DNA of 64,000 bases from CAIYQJ01 sp963717255 (GTDB lineage: Bacteria > Chloroflexota > Limnocylindria > Limnocylindrales > CSP1-4). How positions within the stretch are numbered: position 1 is the stretch's first letter; each line of letters begins with the position of its first letter. This document shows positions 1 to 8,244 of the stretch, piece by piece. The notes below the pieces were generated by a model. That model was not told the DNA's origin and searched no databases. It saw only the letters and a program-made list of their open reading frames with translations. The translations under genes and the position numbers were made by a program. The stretch lies in the NCBI GenBank assembly GCA_963717255.1, contig CAVQVT010000013.1, positions 124,001 through 188,000 on the forward strand. The letters run 5' to 3'.

Positions 1-1158
1 GCCTCGCAGGGCAAGGGGCAGGCGGTCGAGCTGCTCGCCGAGTCGATCGACGTGGTCGGCTGGGTGGACGACCCGGAGACCTACCCGATCCAGGCGAAGC
101 GCCACAGCTTCGAGTACCTGCGCGAGGTCGCCCACCTCCGGCCGCGGACGAACACCTTCGGTGCGGTCGCTCGGGTCCGCCACAGCCTCGCGATGGCGAT
201 CCACCGCTATTTCGACGAGCACGGCTTCTACTGGATCCACACCCCGATCCTCACGGCCAGCGACGCGGAGGGCGCCGGCGAGCTCTTCCGCGTCTCCACG
301 CTCGACCTGGCGAACCTCCCGCGCACCCCCGACGGCGCGGTCGACTACGCGCAGGACTTCTTCGGGAAGCCCGCCTTCCTCACCGTGTCCGGCCAGCTGA
401 ACATCGAGGCGTACTGCCTTGCGCTCACGAACGTCTACACGTTCGGGCCCACCTTCCGGGCCGAGAACTCGAACACCAGCCGGCACCTCTCCGAGTTCTG
501 GATGGTCGAGCCGGAGATCGCGTTCGCCGACATCCACGACAACGCCGACCTGGCCGAGGACCTGCTGCGGCACAGCTTTCGGGCGATCCTGGACGAACGG
601 CCCGAGGACATGGCGTTCTTCGCCGACCGGATCGATCCGGACGCGGTCTCGCGGCTCGAGGCGCTCACGTCCTCGACCTTCGCACGGATGACCTACACGG
701 AGGCGATCGACGCGCTCGAGCGGGCCGGACGCTCGTGGGAGTTCCCGGTCTCGTGGGGCGTCGCCCTGCAGGCGGAGCACGAGCGGTACCTCTGCGAGGA
801 GTACGCGAAGCGCCCGGTGGTGGTCGTGGACTACCCGAAGGAGATCAAGGCGTTCTACATGCGCCTCAACGACGACGGACGCACCGTCGCCGCGATGGAC
901 GTGCTCGCCCCCGGCATCGGCGAGATCGTGGGCGGCAGCCAGCGCGAGGAGCGCCTGGACGTGCTCGACGCGCGCATCCGCGAGACGGGCCTCGACCCGG
1001 ACGTCTACTGGTGGTACCGCGACCTGCGCCGCTACGGCACCGTGCCGCACGCGGGGTTCGGGCTCGGATTCGACCGTTCGGTCGCGTACGCCACGGGCAT
1101 GGCGAACATCCGTGACGTCATCCCGTTCCCGCGGACGCCCGCCAGTGCGGACTTCTAG
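1..1158 (+). CDS. asnS: Asparaginyl-tRNA synthetase, 3' part
   Basis: This is a class II aminoacyl-tRNA synthetase that charges tRNA-Asn. The reading frame is open from base 1, so the gene begins upstream and most of its N-terminal OB-fold anticodon-binding domain is missing; 385 residues are visible. Class II motif 2 is seen around residues 152-172 (FRAENSNTSRHLSEFWMVEP), with the HLSEF segment typical of AsnRS/AspRS. Motif 3 is seen near the C-terminus as GFGLGFDRSV. The length and the GLGFDR ending fit bacterial AsnRS rather than AspRS, which carries an extra GAD domain. The stop at 1158 is followed by about 500 bases with little coding signal. The family call is firm; the true start lies outside the window. 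Confidence 0.93.
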   Translation, partial: ASQGKGQAVELLAESIDVVGWVDDPETYPIQAKRHSFEYLREVAHLRPRTNTFGAVARVRHSLAMAIHRYFDEHGFYWIHTPILTASDAEGAGELFRVSTLDLANLPRTPDGAVDYAQDFFGKPAFLTVSGQLNIEAYCLALTNVYTFGPTFRAENSNTSRHLSEFWMVEPEIAFADIHDNADLAEDLLRHSFRAILDERPEDMAFFADRIDPDAVSRLEALTSSTFARMTYTEAIDALERAGRSWEFPVSWGVALQAEHERYLCEEYAKRPVVVVDYPKEIKAFYMRLNDDGRTVAAMDVLAPGIGEIVGGSQREERLDVLDARIRETGLDPDVYWWYRDLRRYGTVPHAGFGLGFDRSVAYATGMANIRDVIPFPRTPASADF

Positions 1159-1163
1159 CGGGC

Positions 1164-1451
1164 TTGCGGCGGTCCGGACCGACGGCACCCGCACCGGGAG
1201 CGTGCGGCTGGCGGCCATCCGCGCCGCTCACTCCTCTCGCGGAGAGCCTCGGCGCTCGGCGCGGCTCCGTCTCGGACATCTTCCTGCCGGACGCCGTCGC
1301 CCGGACGATCCCGATCTGGTCGAGTGCGCTCGTCGCCCTCGGGATCGCGCTGCACGTCCGCGGGCTCGCGCGCGAGGGCGGGACGCGCCGGCGGCACGAC
1401 GAGGGCGTGGTCGCGCCGCGCGAGGCGCGCGGCCGAGGGCCACGCGCGTGA
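1164..1451 (+). CDS. Possible small ORF with one hydrophobic segment
   Basis: This open frame lies between asnS and the hox operon and would need a TTG start. The middle (about residues 38-70, containing DIFLPDAVARTIPIWSSALV) looks more protein-like than a shadow frame, with one hydrophobic stretch that could cross a membrane. The first 35 residues and the Arg-rich tail look like untranslated sequence. No ribosome-binding site is evident. It could be a short membrane protein whose start I have misplaced, a gene remnant, or chance. The remaining intergenic DNA (1452-1677) shows only a possible hox promoter. Confidence 0.22.
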   Translation: MRRSGPTAPAPGACGWRPSAPLTPLAESLGARRGSVSDIFLPDAVARTIPIWSSALVALGIALHVRGLAREGGTRRRHDEGVVAPREARGRGPRA

Positions 1452-1570
1452 ATGCGATCGTCCAGCGTCGATCCGGCCCGCCCGCCGCGCTCCGATCGTC
1501 TCGGGGAGCCCCTGCCGTCCGGCTCCCCGAGAGGCCGCGAAGGGGCACGCTCGACCGACCGGAATGGCCC

Positions 1571-1600
1571 TGTCACCGTGAGCCGCGGTCCCCCTAGGAT
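1571..1600 (+). promoter_or_regulatory. Possible hox operon promoter
   Basis: A TGTCAC hexamer (1571-1576) and a TAGGAT hexamer (1595-1600) are separated by 18 bases and lie about 78 bases upstream of the hoxE start. They resemble sigma-70-type -35 and -10 elements of a GC-rich genome. No regulator site is recognised. The call rests on hexamer resemblance only. Confidence 0.28.
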
Positions 1601-1677
1601 CGAGCGGATCGCCGTGCTCCTCGCGGGCCGGGTCACCGGACCGCACCTGGGAGCACGGCCTCCGTTTGGAGGCTTCG

Positions 1678-2211
1678 ATGACCACCGGCCTGGTGACGGC
1701 GTCGACGCGCGACGAGGATCGGGACCTGATCGACCGCGTCATCGGCGACCAGGCCGGGCGCCCCGGCGCGCTGCTCGGCATCCTGGAGAAGCTGCAGGAG
1801 CACCACCGCCACAAGTACCTCCCGATGGAGACGCTCGAGTACGTCGCCGCACGGACGGGCGTCCCCCAGTCGCAGGTCTACGGCGTGGCGACCTTCTACG
1901 CGCTCTTCAACCTGGACCCGCAGGGCACCCACACCGTGGCGATCTGCCGCGGCACCGCCTGTCACACCCGCGGATCGCGGGCACTGCTCGAGCGCGTGAA
2001 GCTGCAGCTCGGCCTGCAGGAGGTGGGCGAGGGTGCCGACAAGCTCACGCTCACCACGCCGGACCGTCGTTTCACCATCCGCACCGTCGCGTGCTTCGGC
2101 CAGTGCGCGCTGGCCCCGGTGGTCGAGGTGAACCACGCGATCCGCGGGCACGTGAAGGAGCAGGCGCTCATCCGCGAGGTCGAGACGCTGCGGAAGGATG
2201 GCGGACGATGA
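1678..2211 (+). CDS. hoxE: NAD-linked hydrogenase diaphorase subunit HoxE (NuoE-like)
   Basis: This is a 177-residue thioredoxin-fold [2Fe-2S] protein of the NuoE/HoxE family. It passes electrons within the diaphorase module of a bidirectional hydrogenase. Cluster ligands are visible as CRGTAC (Cys-x4-Cys) and CFGQC (Cys-x3-Cys) about 37 residues later. The ATG at 1678 is preferred because GGAGG (1668-1672) sits 5 bases before it; an upstream in-frame TTG at 1666 would place that Shine-Dalgarno inside the gene. The stop overlaps the hoxF start as ATGA (2208-2211), so translation is probably coupled. It is the first gene of hoxEFUYH. Confidence 0.9.
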   Translation: MTTGLVTASTRDEDRDLIDRVIGDQAGRPGALLGILEKLQEHHRHKYLPMETLEYVAARTGVPQSQVYGVATFYALFNLDPQGTHTVAICRGTACHTRGSRALLERVKLQLGLQEVGEGADKLTLTTPDRRFTIRTVACFGQCALAPVVEVNHAIRGHVKEQALIREVETLRKDGGR

Positions 2212-5200
2212 GGATCCAGGACATCGCCGCCTTCGCCGCGGTTCGCGAAGCCGGCCTCGCGAAGATCGTCCCGAGCAAGCCCCGCATCGGCGTGGGCATG
2301 GGCACGTGCGGCTCCGGCAACGGCGCGGAGTCGGTCTTCCACGCATTCGCCTCCGAGATCGACGCGCGGGGCCTCGCCATCCAGCTTGCGCCGGTCGGCT
2401 GCTTCGGCTACTGCGCCGAGGAGCCGCTCGTCAACGTCTGGGTCCCGGGCCGCCCACTGCTCATGCTGCGACAGGTCCAGCCGAACCACGTGGACGCGAT
2501 CCTCGGCGCGATCGGCCGCGGCCAGATGCCGCCGGACGAGATCGTCCTCTGCAAGATCGAGGAGTGGGACCACCTCACTGGCCACGTCAAGTACGGCTAC
2601 GGCTACCCGGAGGTCCCTCACTGGCACGAGCTGCCCTTCTTCTCCGGGCAGGTCAAGACCGTCCTGCGCAACTGCGGGCTCATCAACCCGGACGACATCG
2701 AGGAATACGTCGCGATCGGCGGATACCAGGCCCTGTACAAGGTCCTGATCGACCAGAACCCCGCCGGCGTGATCGAGCAGATCAAGGCCGCCAAGCTCCG
2801 CGGCCGCGGCGGGGCCGGGTATCTCACCGGGAACAAGTGGGAGTTCCTCCAGAAGGCCGTCGACCCGGTCAAGTACGTCATCTGCAACGCGGACGAGGGC
2901 GACCCCGGCGCGTACATGAACCGCAACGAGATCGAGTCCGACCCGCATGCGCTCCTCGAGGGGATGCTGATCGGCGGCTTCGTGACCGGCGCAACGCGCG
3001 GGATCGTCTACGTCCGCGCCGAGTATCCGCTCGCGGTCCTGCGCCTCGAGCGCGCGATCGACCAGGCGCGGGCCTACGGCGTCCTCGGCGAGAACGTCCT
3101 CGGCCGCGGCTTCTCGTTCGACATCGAGCTCGTGGAGGGCGCGGGCGCCTTCGTGTGCGGCGAGGAGACTGCCCTCATCGCGTCCCTGGAGGGCCACTCC
3201 GGGCGCCCCAGGACGCGTCCGCCGTTCCCGGCCCAGAAGGGCCTGTACGGCAAGCCGACGAACATCAACAACGTCGAGACCTGGTACAACGTCGCGCCCA
3301 TCGTGTCCAAGGGCCCGGCCTGGTTCACGGAGACCGGCAGCCCCAAGAGCCCGGGCACCAAGGTCTTCTCGCTGGTCGGCAAGGTGAAGAGCACCGGCCT
3401 CGTCGAGATGCCGCTCGGGACGCCCCTCGCCAAGTTCATCTACGACGTCGGCGAGGGCGGCACGAACGGCCGCGACATCAAGGCGGTCCAGACGGGCGGT
3501 CCGTCGGGCGGCTGCATCCCGGCCGAGATGTTCGACACCCCGGTCGACTACGAGACGCTCGCTCAGCTCGGCTCGATCATGGGCTCGGGCGGCATGGTCG
3601 TCATGGACGCCGACAACTGCATGGTCGACGTCGCCCGCTACTTCATCGAGTTCACCCACTCGGAGAGCTGCGGGAAGTGCGTCCCGTGCCGCGTCGGCCT
3701 CGACAAGGCGCTGCGGATCCTCGACCGCTGCACGCTCGGCAAAGCGACCCACGAGGATCTCGCGGCGCTCGACGAGCTGTGCCGCATGGTCCGCGACACG
3801 TCGCTCTGCGGGCTCGGCCAGAGCGCCCCCAACCCGGTGCTCACCACGCTGCGCCACTTCCGCCACGAGTTCGAGGACCACATCGTCGCGAAACGCTGTC
3901 GCGCCGGCGTGTGCGAGGACCTTGCGCTCTCGCCCTGTGAGAACTCGTGCCCGCTGCACATGAACATCCCGCGCTTCCTGCAGCTGTACAAGGAGGGGCG
4001 CCTCGAGGATGCGTTCCTCTCGGTGATCTTCGACAACCCGCTGCCAGCCTCCACCGGACGCGTGTGCCAGCACCCGTGCGACGACCGCTGCCGACGCGCC
4101 GCGGTGGACGAGGCGGTGAACATGCGCGACGTCCATCGGCTCATCGCGGACCAGGTGCTGCTCTCCGACCGGTTCGACGCGATGGTCGAGCGCGTGCGCG
4201 AGCGCCGGCTCGAGCCGACCGGGCGGGAGATCGCGATCGTGGGCGCAGGGCCCACGGGCCTCGCCTGCGCGTTCTACCTCGCGCTCCTGGGCCACAGCGT
4301 CGTCGTCTACGACTCGCGGCCGGCCGCCGGCGGGATGCTCCGCTACGCGCTTCCGGAGTACCGCCTTCCCAAGACGGTGCTGGACAAGGAGATCGAGCTC
4401 ATCGAGCGGATGGGCGTCCGCTTCCAGTTCAACGTGAACGTGGGCGAGGACATCACGCTCAACGACATCGCCCATCAGTACGACGCGGTCTTCCTCGCCA
4501 TCGGGACGTGGAAGGAAGCGTGGGTCTACCTGCCCGGCACGGAGCTCACGGGGGTCATCCCCGCGCTGCCCTTCCTCGAGGCCGTCGCGCGCGACGAGCA
4601 GGTACCGGTCGGGAGGAGCGTGGTCGTGATCGGCGGCGGCAATGCCGCGATCGACTCGGCACGCACGGCGCGACGGCTCGGCGCCGAAGTCACCGTCGCC
4701 TATCGCCGCGAGCGCAAGGACATGCCCGCGATCCCCGAGGAGGTCGAGGCGGCCGAGCACGAGGGCGTGAAGGTCGTCTACCTCGCCGCCCCGCATCGGA
4801 TCGTCGGCGACAAGAACGGCCAGGTCCGCGCGATCGAGGCCGTCCGGACGAAGCTCGGCGAGTTCGACACCTCGGGCCGGCGCCGGCCGGTGTCCACCGA
4901 CGAGGTCATCCGCTTCGAGTGCGACACGGTGGTGCTCGCGGTCGGCGAGAAGGTGGACCCTGACTTCCTGAAGGCCTCGGGCCTGAAGGCCAGGGAGGCC
5001 GGCACGATCGAGGTGGACCGCTACACGCTCGAGACGAGCCGCGAACGCTTCTACGCCGGCGGCGACCTGATCACCGGCGCCTCGAACGTCTCGAACGCGA
5101 TGGGCTACGGCAAGAAGGCCGCCCGGAACATCGACAAGAAGCTGATGGGGCGGAAGCGCTTCGCCGGTCTCCTCCCCGAGTTCGAGTACGCGATGGAGCC

Positions 5201-5363
5201 ACCCGAGACGCCGGTCGAGGACGGGCGCCACGTGCCCGCCGAGACGCCCGCCGCCCAGCGGGTGGGCTCCTACGCCGAGGTCTCGCTCGGCCTCACCCCC
5301 GTGGCGGCCGTCTCGGAGACGTCCCGCTGCCTGCGCTGCGACATCCGCAGCGCCGAGCGCTAG
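2208..5363 (+). CDS. hoxF: HoxF (NuoF-like) fused to a GltD-like NAD(P)H flavoprotein
   Basis: This 1051-residue protein is roughly twice the length of NuoF. Order of parts: an N-terminal thioredoxin-like [2Fe-2S] region (about residues 25-105; GTCGSG and GCFGYC); the NuoF core with the FMN/NADH motif GRGGAGYLTG near 200 and CNADEGDPGAYMNR near 228; an SLBB region; and a [4Fe-4S] site SCGKCVPCRVG near 487 with a fourth Cys near 533. It continues into a GltD/NfnB-like half: a cysteine-rich double-cluster domain (about 563-640; CENSCP, CQHPCDDRC), a first Rossmann motif VGAGPTG near 678 for FAD, a second GGGNAA near 809 for NAD(P), and a terminal CLRC. The NuoF half should oxidise or reduce NADH, and the GltD half adds a second flavin and pyridine-nucleotide site. 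Start ATG 2208 overlaps the hoxE stop. Ordinary HoxF proteins lack the GltD half. Confidence 0.9.
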   Translation: MRIQDIAAFAAVREAGLAKIVPSKPRIGVGMGTCGSGNGAESVFHAFASEIDARGLAIQLAPVGCFGYCAEEPLVNVWVPGRPLLMLRQVQPNHVDAILGAIGRGQMPPDEIVLCKIEEWDHLTGHVKYGYGYPEVPHWHELPFFSGQVKTVLRNCGLINPDDIEEYVAIGGYQALYKVLIDQNPAGVIEQIKAAKLRGRGGAGYLTGNKWEFLQKAVDPVKYVICNADEGDPGAYMNRNEIESDPHALLEGMLIGGFVTGATRGIVYVRAEYPLAVLRLERAIDQARAYGVLGENVLGRGFSFDIELVEGAGAFVCGEETALIASLEGHSGRPRTRPPFPAQKGLYGKPTNINNVETWYNVAPIVSKGPAWFTETGSPKSPGTKVFSLVGKVKSTGLVEMPLGTPLAKFIYDVGEGGTNGRDIKAVQTGGPSGGCIPAEMFDTPVDYETLAQLGSIMGSGGMVVMDADNCMVDVARYFIEFTHSESCGKCVPCRVGLDKALRILDRCTLGKATHEDLAALDELCRMVRDTSLCGLGQSAPNPVLTTLRHFRHEFEDHIVAKRCRAGVCEDLALSPCENSCPLHMNIPRFLQLYKEGRLEDAFLSVIFDNPLPASTGRVCQHPCDDRCRRAAVDEAVNMRDVHRLIADQVLLSDRFDAMVERVRERRLEPTGREIAIVGAGPTGLACAFYLALLGHSVVVYDSRPAAGGMLRYALPEYRLPKTVLDKEIELIERMGVRFQFNVNVGEDITLNDIAHQYDAVFLAIGTWKEAWVYLPGTELTGVIPALPFLEAVARDEQVPVGRSVVVIGGGNAAIDSARTARRLGAEVTVAYRRERKDMPAIPEEVEAAEHEGVKVVYLAAPHRIVGDKNGQVRAIEAVRTKLGEFDTSGRRRPVSTDEVIRFECDTVVLAVGEKVDPDFLKASGLKAREAGTIEVDRYTLETSRERFYAGGDLITGASNVSNAMGYGKKAARNIDKKLMGRKRFAGLLPEFEYAMEPPETPVEDGRHVPAETPAAQRVGSYAEVSLGLTPVAAVSETSRCLRCDIRSAER

Positions 5364-5375
5364 GGAGGCCCCGTC

Positions 5376-6083
5376 GTGTCCGAGAAGGTGAAGGTCCGCA
5401 TCGACGGCGAGGTGATCGCAGCCACCGCCGGCCAGACGATCCTGGAGGTCGCGCGGGCGAACAACACGTACATCCCGGCTCTCTGCTACATGGAGGGCCT
5501 GAGCGCGGTCGGCGCCTGCCGGCTGTGCATGGTCGAGATCTCCGGCGTCGGCAAGCTCCAGCCAGCCTGCACCACCCCGGTGCAGGAGGGCCTGGCGGTC
5601 GTGACCACGTCGCCACAGCTCGAGGCCTACCGGAAGATCGCCCTCGAGCTGCTCTTCGCCGAGCGCAACCACGTCTGCGCGGTGTGCGTCTCGTCGGGAC
5701 ACTGCGAGCTGCAGACCCTCGCCCAGGACCACGGCGTGACGCACGTCCGCTATCCGTACAGCTACCCGCGCCTGTCGGTGGACACCTCTCACCCGCGATA
5801 CGTGCTCGACCACAACCGCTGCATCCTCTGCTCGCGCTGCGTCCGCGCCTGCGCCGAGATCGAGGGAGCCCACGTCTGGGACTTCGCCGGTCGCGGCATC
5901 CAGTCGCTCCTCGTCTCGGAGCTGAAGCGGCCCTGGGGCGAGTCGTCGTCGTGCACGAGCTGCGGCAAGTGCGTCCAGGCGTGCCCCACCGGCGCGATGG
6001 CCGAGAAGGGCTGGGGCGTCGAGGAGATGACCAAGCAGAGGTCGGTCGTCAGCCGCCTCTCGTCCATGCGGGAGGGCGACTGA
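5376..6083 (+). CDS. hoxU: Hydrogenase diaphorase iron-sulfur subunit HoxU
   Basis: This 235-residue protein matches the N-terminal region of NuoG. It is the electron wire between the HoxF flavin and the hydrogenase small subunit. A plant-ferredoxin-like [2Fe-2S] site is visible (CYMEGLSAVGACRLC plus a later Cys), then the NuoG-type HVCAVCVSSGHC segment, then two [4Fe-4S] motifs, CILCSRCVRAC and CTSCGKCVQACPTG. The GTG start at 5376 has GGGAGG at 5363-5368. It lies 12 bases after hoxF, and its stop overlaps the hoxY start by one base (TGATG). The length is normal for HoxU. Confidence 0.92.
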   Translation: MSEKVKVRIDGEVIAATAGQTILEVARANNTYIPALCYMEGLSAVGACRLCMVEISGVGKLQPACTTPVQEGLAVVTTSPQLEAYRKIALELLFAERNHVCAVCVSSGHCELQTLAQDHGVTHVRYPYSYPRLSVDTSHPRYVLDHNRCILCSRCVRACAEIEGAHVWDFAGRGIQSLLVSELKRPWGESSSCTSCGKCVQACPTGAMAEKGWGVEEMTKQRSVVSRLSSMREGD

Positions 6084-6613
6084 TGGACAGGCCCACGATC
6101 GGTACCTGCTGGCTCGACGGCTGCTCGGGCTGTCACATGTCGCTGCTCGACATCGACGAGGGCATCGTCGCCGTGCTCCGCAAGGCGGACATCGTGTTCG
6201 GCCCCCTGGTGGACGCGCAGGAGTGGCCCGAAGGAGTGGACGTCGCGGTCATCGAGGGCGCGATCAGCAGCCAGGACGATCTCAAGCTCGCCCAGACCGC
6301 CCGGGCGCGGAGCCAGGTCGTGGTCGCGCTCGGCGACTGTGCCGTGACCGGCAACGTCCCCGCCATGCGCAACGGGATCCCCACGCGACGGCTGCTCGAG
6401 CGGGTCTACGTGGAGGGTGCCACGGCGCAGCCACAGATCCCGAGCGACGGCGTGCCTGCGCTGCTCAAGCAGGCGCAGCCGCTGCACCAGTCGATCAGGG
6501 TGGACGTCCACGTCCCGGGCTGCCCGCCGAAGCCCAGCGCGATCCTGACGGTGCTCGGCGAGCTGCTCGATGGCCGGGTGCCGGATCTCGGCTCCAGGCT
6601 GCGGTTCGGGTGA
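6083..6613 (+). CDS. hoxY: NAD-linked [NiFe]-hydrogenase small subunit HoxY
   Basis: This 176-residue small subunit carries the proximal [4Fe-4S] cluster that receives electrons from the NiFe site. The N-terminus shows CWLDGCSGCHMS, the CxxxxCxGC pattern of group 3 small subunits. Further cysteines are in LGDCAVTGN and VPGCPPKP. There is no twin-arginine signal, so the enzyme is cytoplasmic, as expected for a soluble NAD-linked hydrogenase. GGAGGG (6071-6076) precedes the ATG, and the start overlaps the hoxU stop. The length is typical of HoxY (about 180 residues). Confidence 0.93.
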   Translation: MDRPTIGTCWLDGCSGCHMSLLDIDEGIVAVLRKADIVFGPLVDAQEWPEGVDVAVIEGAISSQDDLKLAQTARARSQVVVALGDCAVTGNVPAMRNGIPTRRLLERVYVEGATAQPQIPSDGVPALLKQAQPLHQSIRVDVHVPGCPPKPSAILTVLGELLDGRVPDLGSRLRFG

Positions 6614-6738
6614 GGCCGGCCATGACGACCAGACGAGACGACGCCGGGAGCGCCGGCCGCGCACAGCGGGCCCGCAAGGGCGGCGCCAGGCCTGCGACGG
6701 TGCCCGCCCCGCAGCCGGCGGAGGCCGGGAGGCCAGCC

Positions 6739-8160
6739 ATGACCAAGATCACGATCGACCACATCACGCGGATCGAGGGCCACGGCCGGATCACCATCCG
6801 GCTCGACGAGGCCGGGAAGGTCGCGGACGCCCGGTTCCACGTCACCCAGGTCCGCGGCTTCGAGAAGTTCACCGTCGGGCGGCCGTACTACGAGATGCCG
6901 TCGATCACGTCGCGCATCTGCGGCATCTGCCCGGTGAGCCATCTCCTCGCCTCCGCGAAGGCGTGCGATGACATCATGGCCGTGCGCGTCCCGCAGACCG
7001 CCGCGTTGCTGCGCGAGCTGCTCCATTGCGCCCAGGTCGTGCAGTCCCACGCGCTGTCGTTCTTCCACCTCTCGGCGCCGGACCTGCTCCTGGGCATGGA
7101 CGCCGACCCTGCCCGACGCAACATCGCGGGCCTCCTCGAGGAGCATCCCGACGCGCTGCGTGACGGGATCGCCCTGCGCAAGTTCGGCCAGCAGGTCATC
7201 GAACGGCTCGCGCGTGAGCGCGTCCACCCGTCGTGGGTCGTGCCCGGTGGCGTGAACGCGCCGCTCGACCCGCAGGCGCGCGAGAAGACGCTCGCCGAGA
7301 TCCCCGCCGCGGCGGCGATCGTGCAGCGCACCCTGGCACTCTGGAAGAGGACCGTCGCGGACTTCCCGGACGAGATCGAGGCGTTCAGCAACTTCCCCAC
7401 CATGTACTGCGGCCTGGTGGGGCCGGACGGATCGCTGCGGCTCTACGACGGGAACCTGCGCTTCGTCGACGCTGCCGGGAACGTCGTCGCCGACCAGGTG
7501 CGGCCGGACGACTACGCGGCCCGCATCGGCGAGGCGACCCTGCCGGACTCGTATCTCAAGTCCCCGTACTACCTGCCCGCCGGCTACCCCGACGGCATCT
7601 ACCGGGTCGGCCCGCTCGCGCGCCTCAACGTCGCGGACCGGTGCGGGACGCCGGAGGCCGACGCCGAGCTCGAGGAGTACCGGACGCGGTTCGGGCGCAT
7701 CGTCCAGAGCGGCTTCCACTACCACTACGCGCGGCTCATCGAGGCCCTGTACGCGCTCGAGCGGATGCAGCAGCTGCTCGACGACCCGGCCATCCTCGGC
7801 ACGAAGGTCCGTGCTCACGCCGGCGTGAACGCGTCCGAGGGCACGGGGATCATCGAGGCGCCTCGCGGGACTCTCATCCACCACTACAAGGTGGACGACA
7901 ACGGCGCGATCACCTGGGCGAACCTGATCGTCGCCACCGGCCACAACAACCTGGCCATCGGGCGCGGCGTCCTCCAGGTCGCGCAGCGATTCGTGGACGG
8001 GACGAAGATCCAGGAGGGCGCGCTCAATCGCGTCTCGGCCCTGGTACGCGCGTACGACCCGTGCCTCAGCTGCTCCACGCACGCTCTGGGCATGGCGTCG
8101 GTGGTCCTCGAGCTGCGCGGCGCGGACGGCGCCCTGCTCGACGAGGCGGCGACGCCGTAG
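6739..8160 (+). CDS. hoxH: NAD-linked [NiFe]-hydrogenase large subunit HoxH
   Basis: This 473-residue catalytic subunit holds the NiFe(CN)2CO centre. The N-terminal metal motif RICGICPVSH (residues 54-63) and the C-terminal DPCLSCSTH supply the four cysteine ligands. About 24 residues follow the terminal His and are expected to be removed by a HoxW-type endopeptidase during maturation. ATG 6739 is chosen because GGGAGG (6727-6732) precedes it and the protein then opens with the family-typical TRIEGHGRI. An in-frame ATG at 6622 would add 39 Arg/Ala/Pro-rich residues. The sequence resembles group 3d (HoxH). No hyp maturation genes or hoxW are in the window. Confidence 0.93.
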   Translation: MTKITIDHITRIEGHGRITIRLDEAGKVADARFHVTQVRGFEKFTVGRPYYEMPSITSRICGICPVSHLLASAKACDDIMAVRVPQTAALLRELLHCAQVVQSHALSFFHLSAPDLLLGMDADPARRNIAGLLEEHPDALRDGIALRKFGQQVIERLARERVHPSWVVPGGVNAPLDPQAREKTLAEIPAAAAIVQRTLALWKRTVADFPDEIEAFSNFPTMYCGLVGPDGSLRLYDGNLRFVDAAGNVVADQVRPDDYAARIGEATLPDSYLKSPYYLPAGYPDGIYRVGPLARLNVADRCGTPEADAELEEYRTRFGRIVQSGFHYHYARLIEALYALERMQQLLDDPAILGTKVRAHAGVNASEGTGIIEAPRGTLIHHYKVDDNGAITWANLIVATGHNNLAIGRGVLQVAQRFVDGTKIQEGALNRVSALVRAYDPCLSCSTHALGMASVVLELRGADGALLDEAATP

Positions 8161-8244
8161 GCTCCCGCGCGTGTCGTCCGGCCGTGCCGGCCTGACGCTC
8201 GTCCGGAGGAGCGGCAGCCGGCCGCGGCCGGGTCGGGCTCGGCG

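Noticed and set aside
1452..5363. Single 1303-residue protein from 1452
   Set aside because: The first 250 residues are Arg/Pro-rich shadow sequence over hoxE; ATG 2208 overlaps the hoxE stop and opens a clear thioredoxin-like domain.
1962..5873. Minus-strand 1303-residue open frame opposite hoxF
   Set aside because: It mirrors hoxE-hoxF-hoxU codons, is rich in Asp/Ala/Arg/His and has no domain; a GC-rich antisense shadow.
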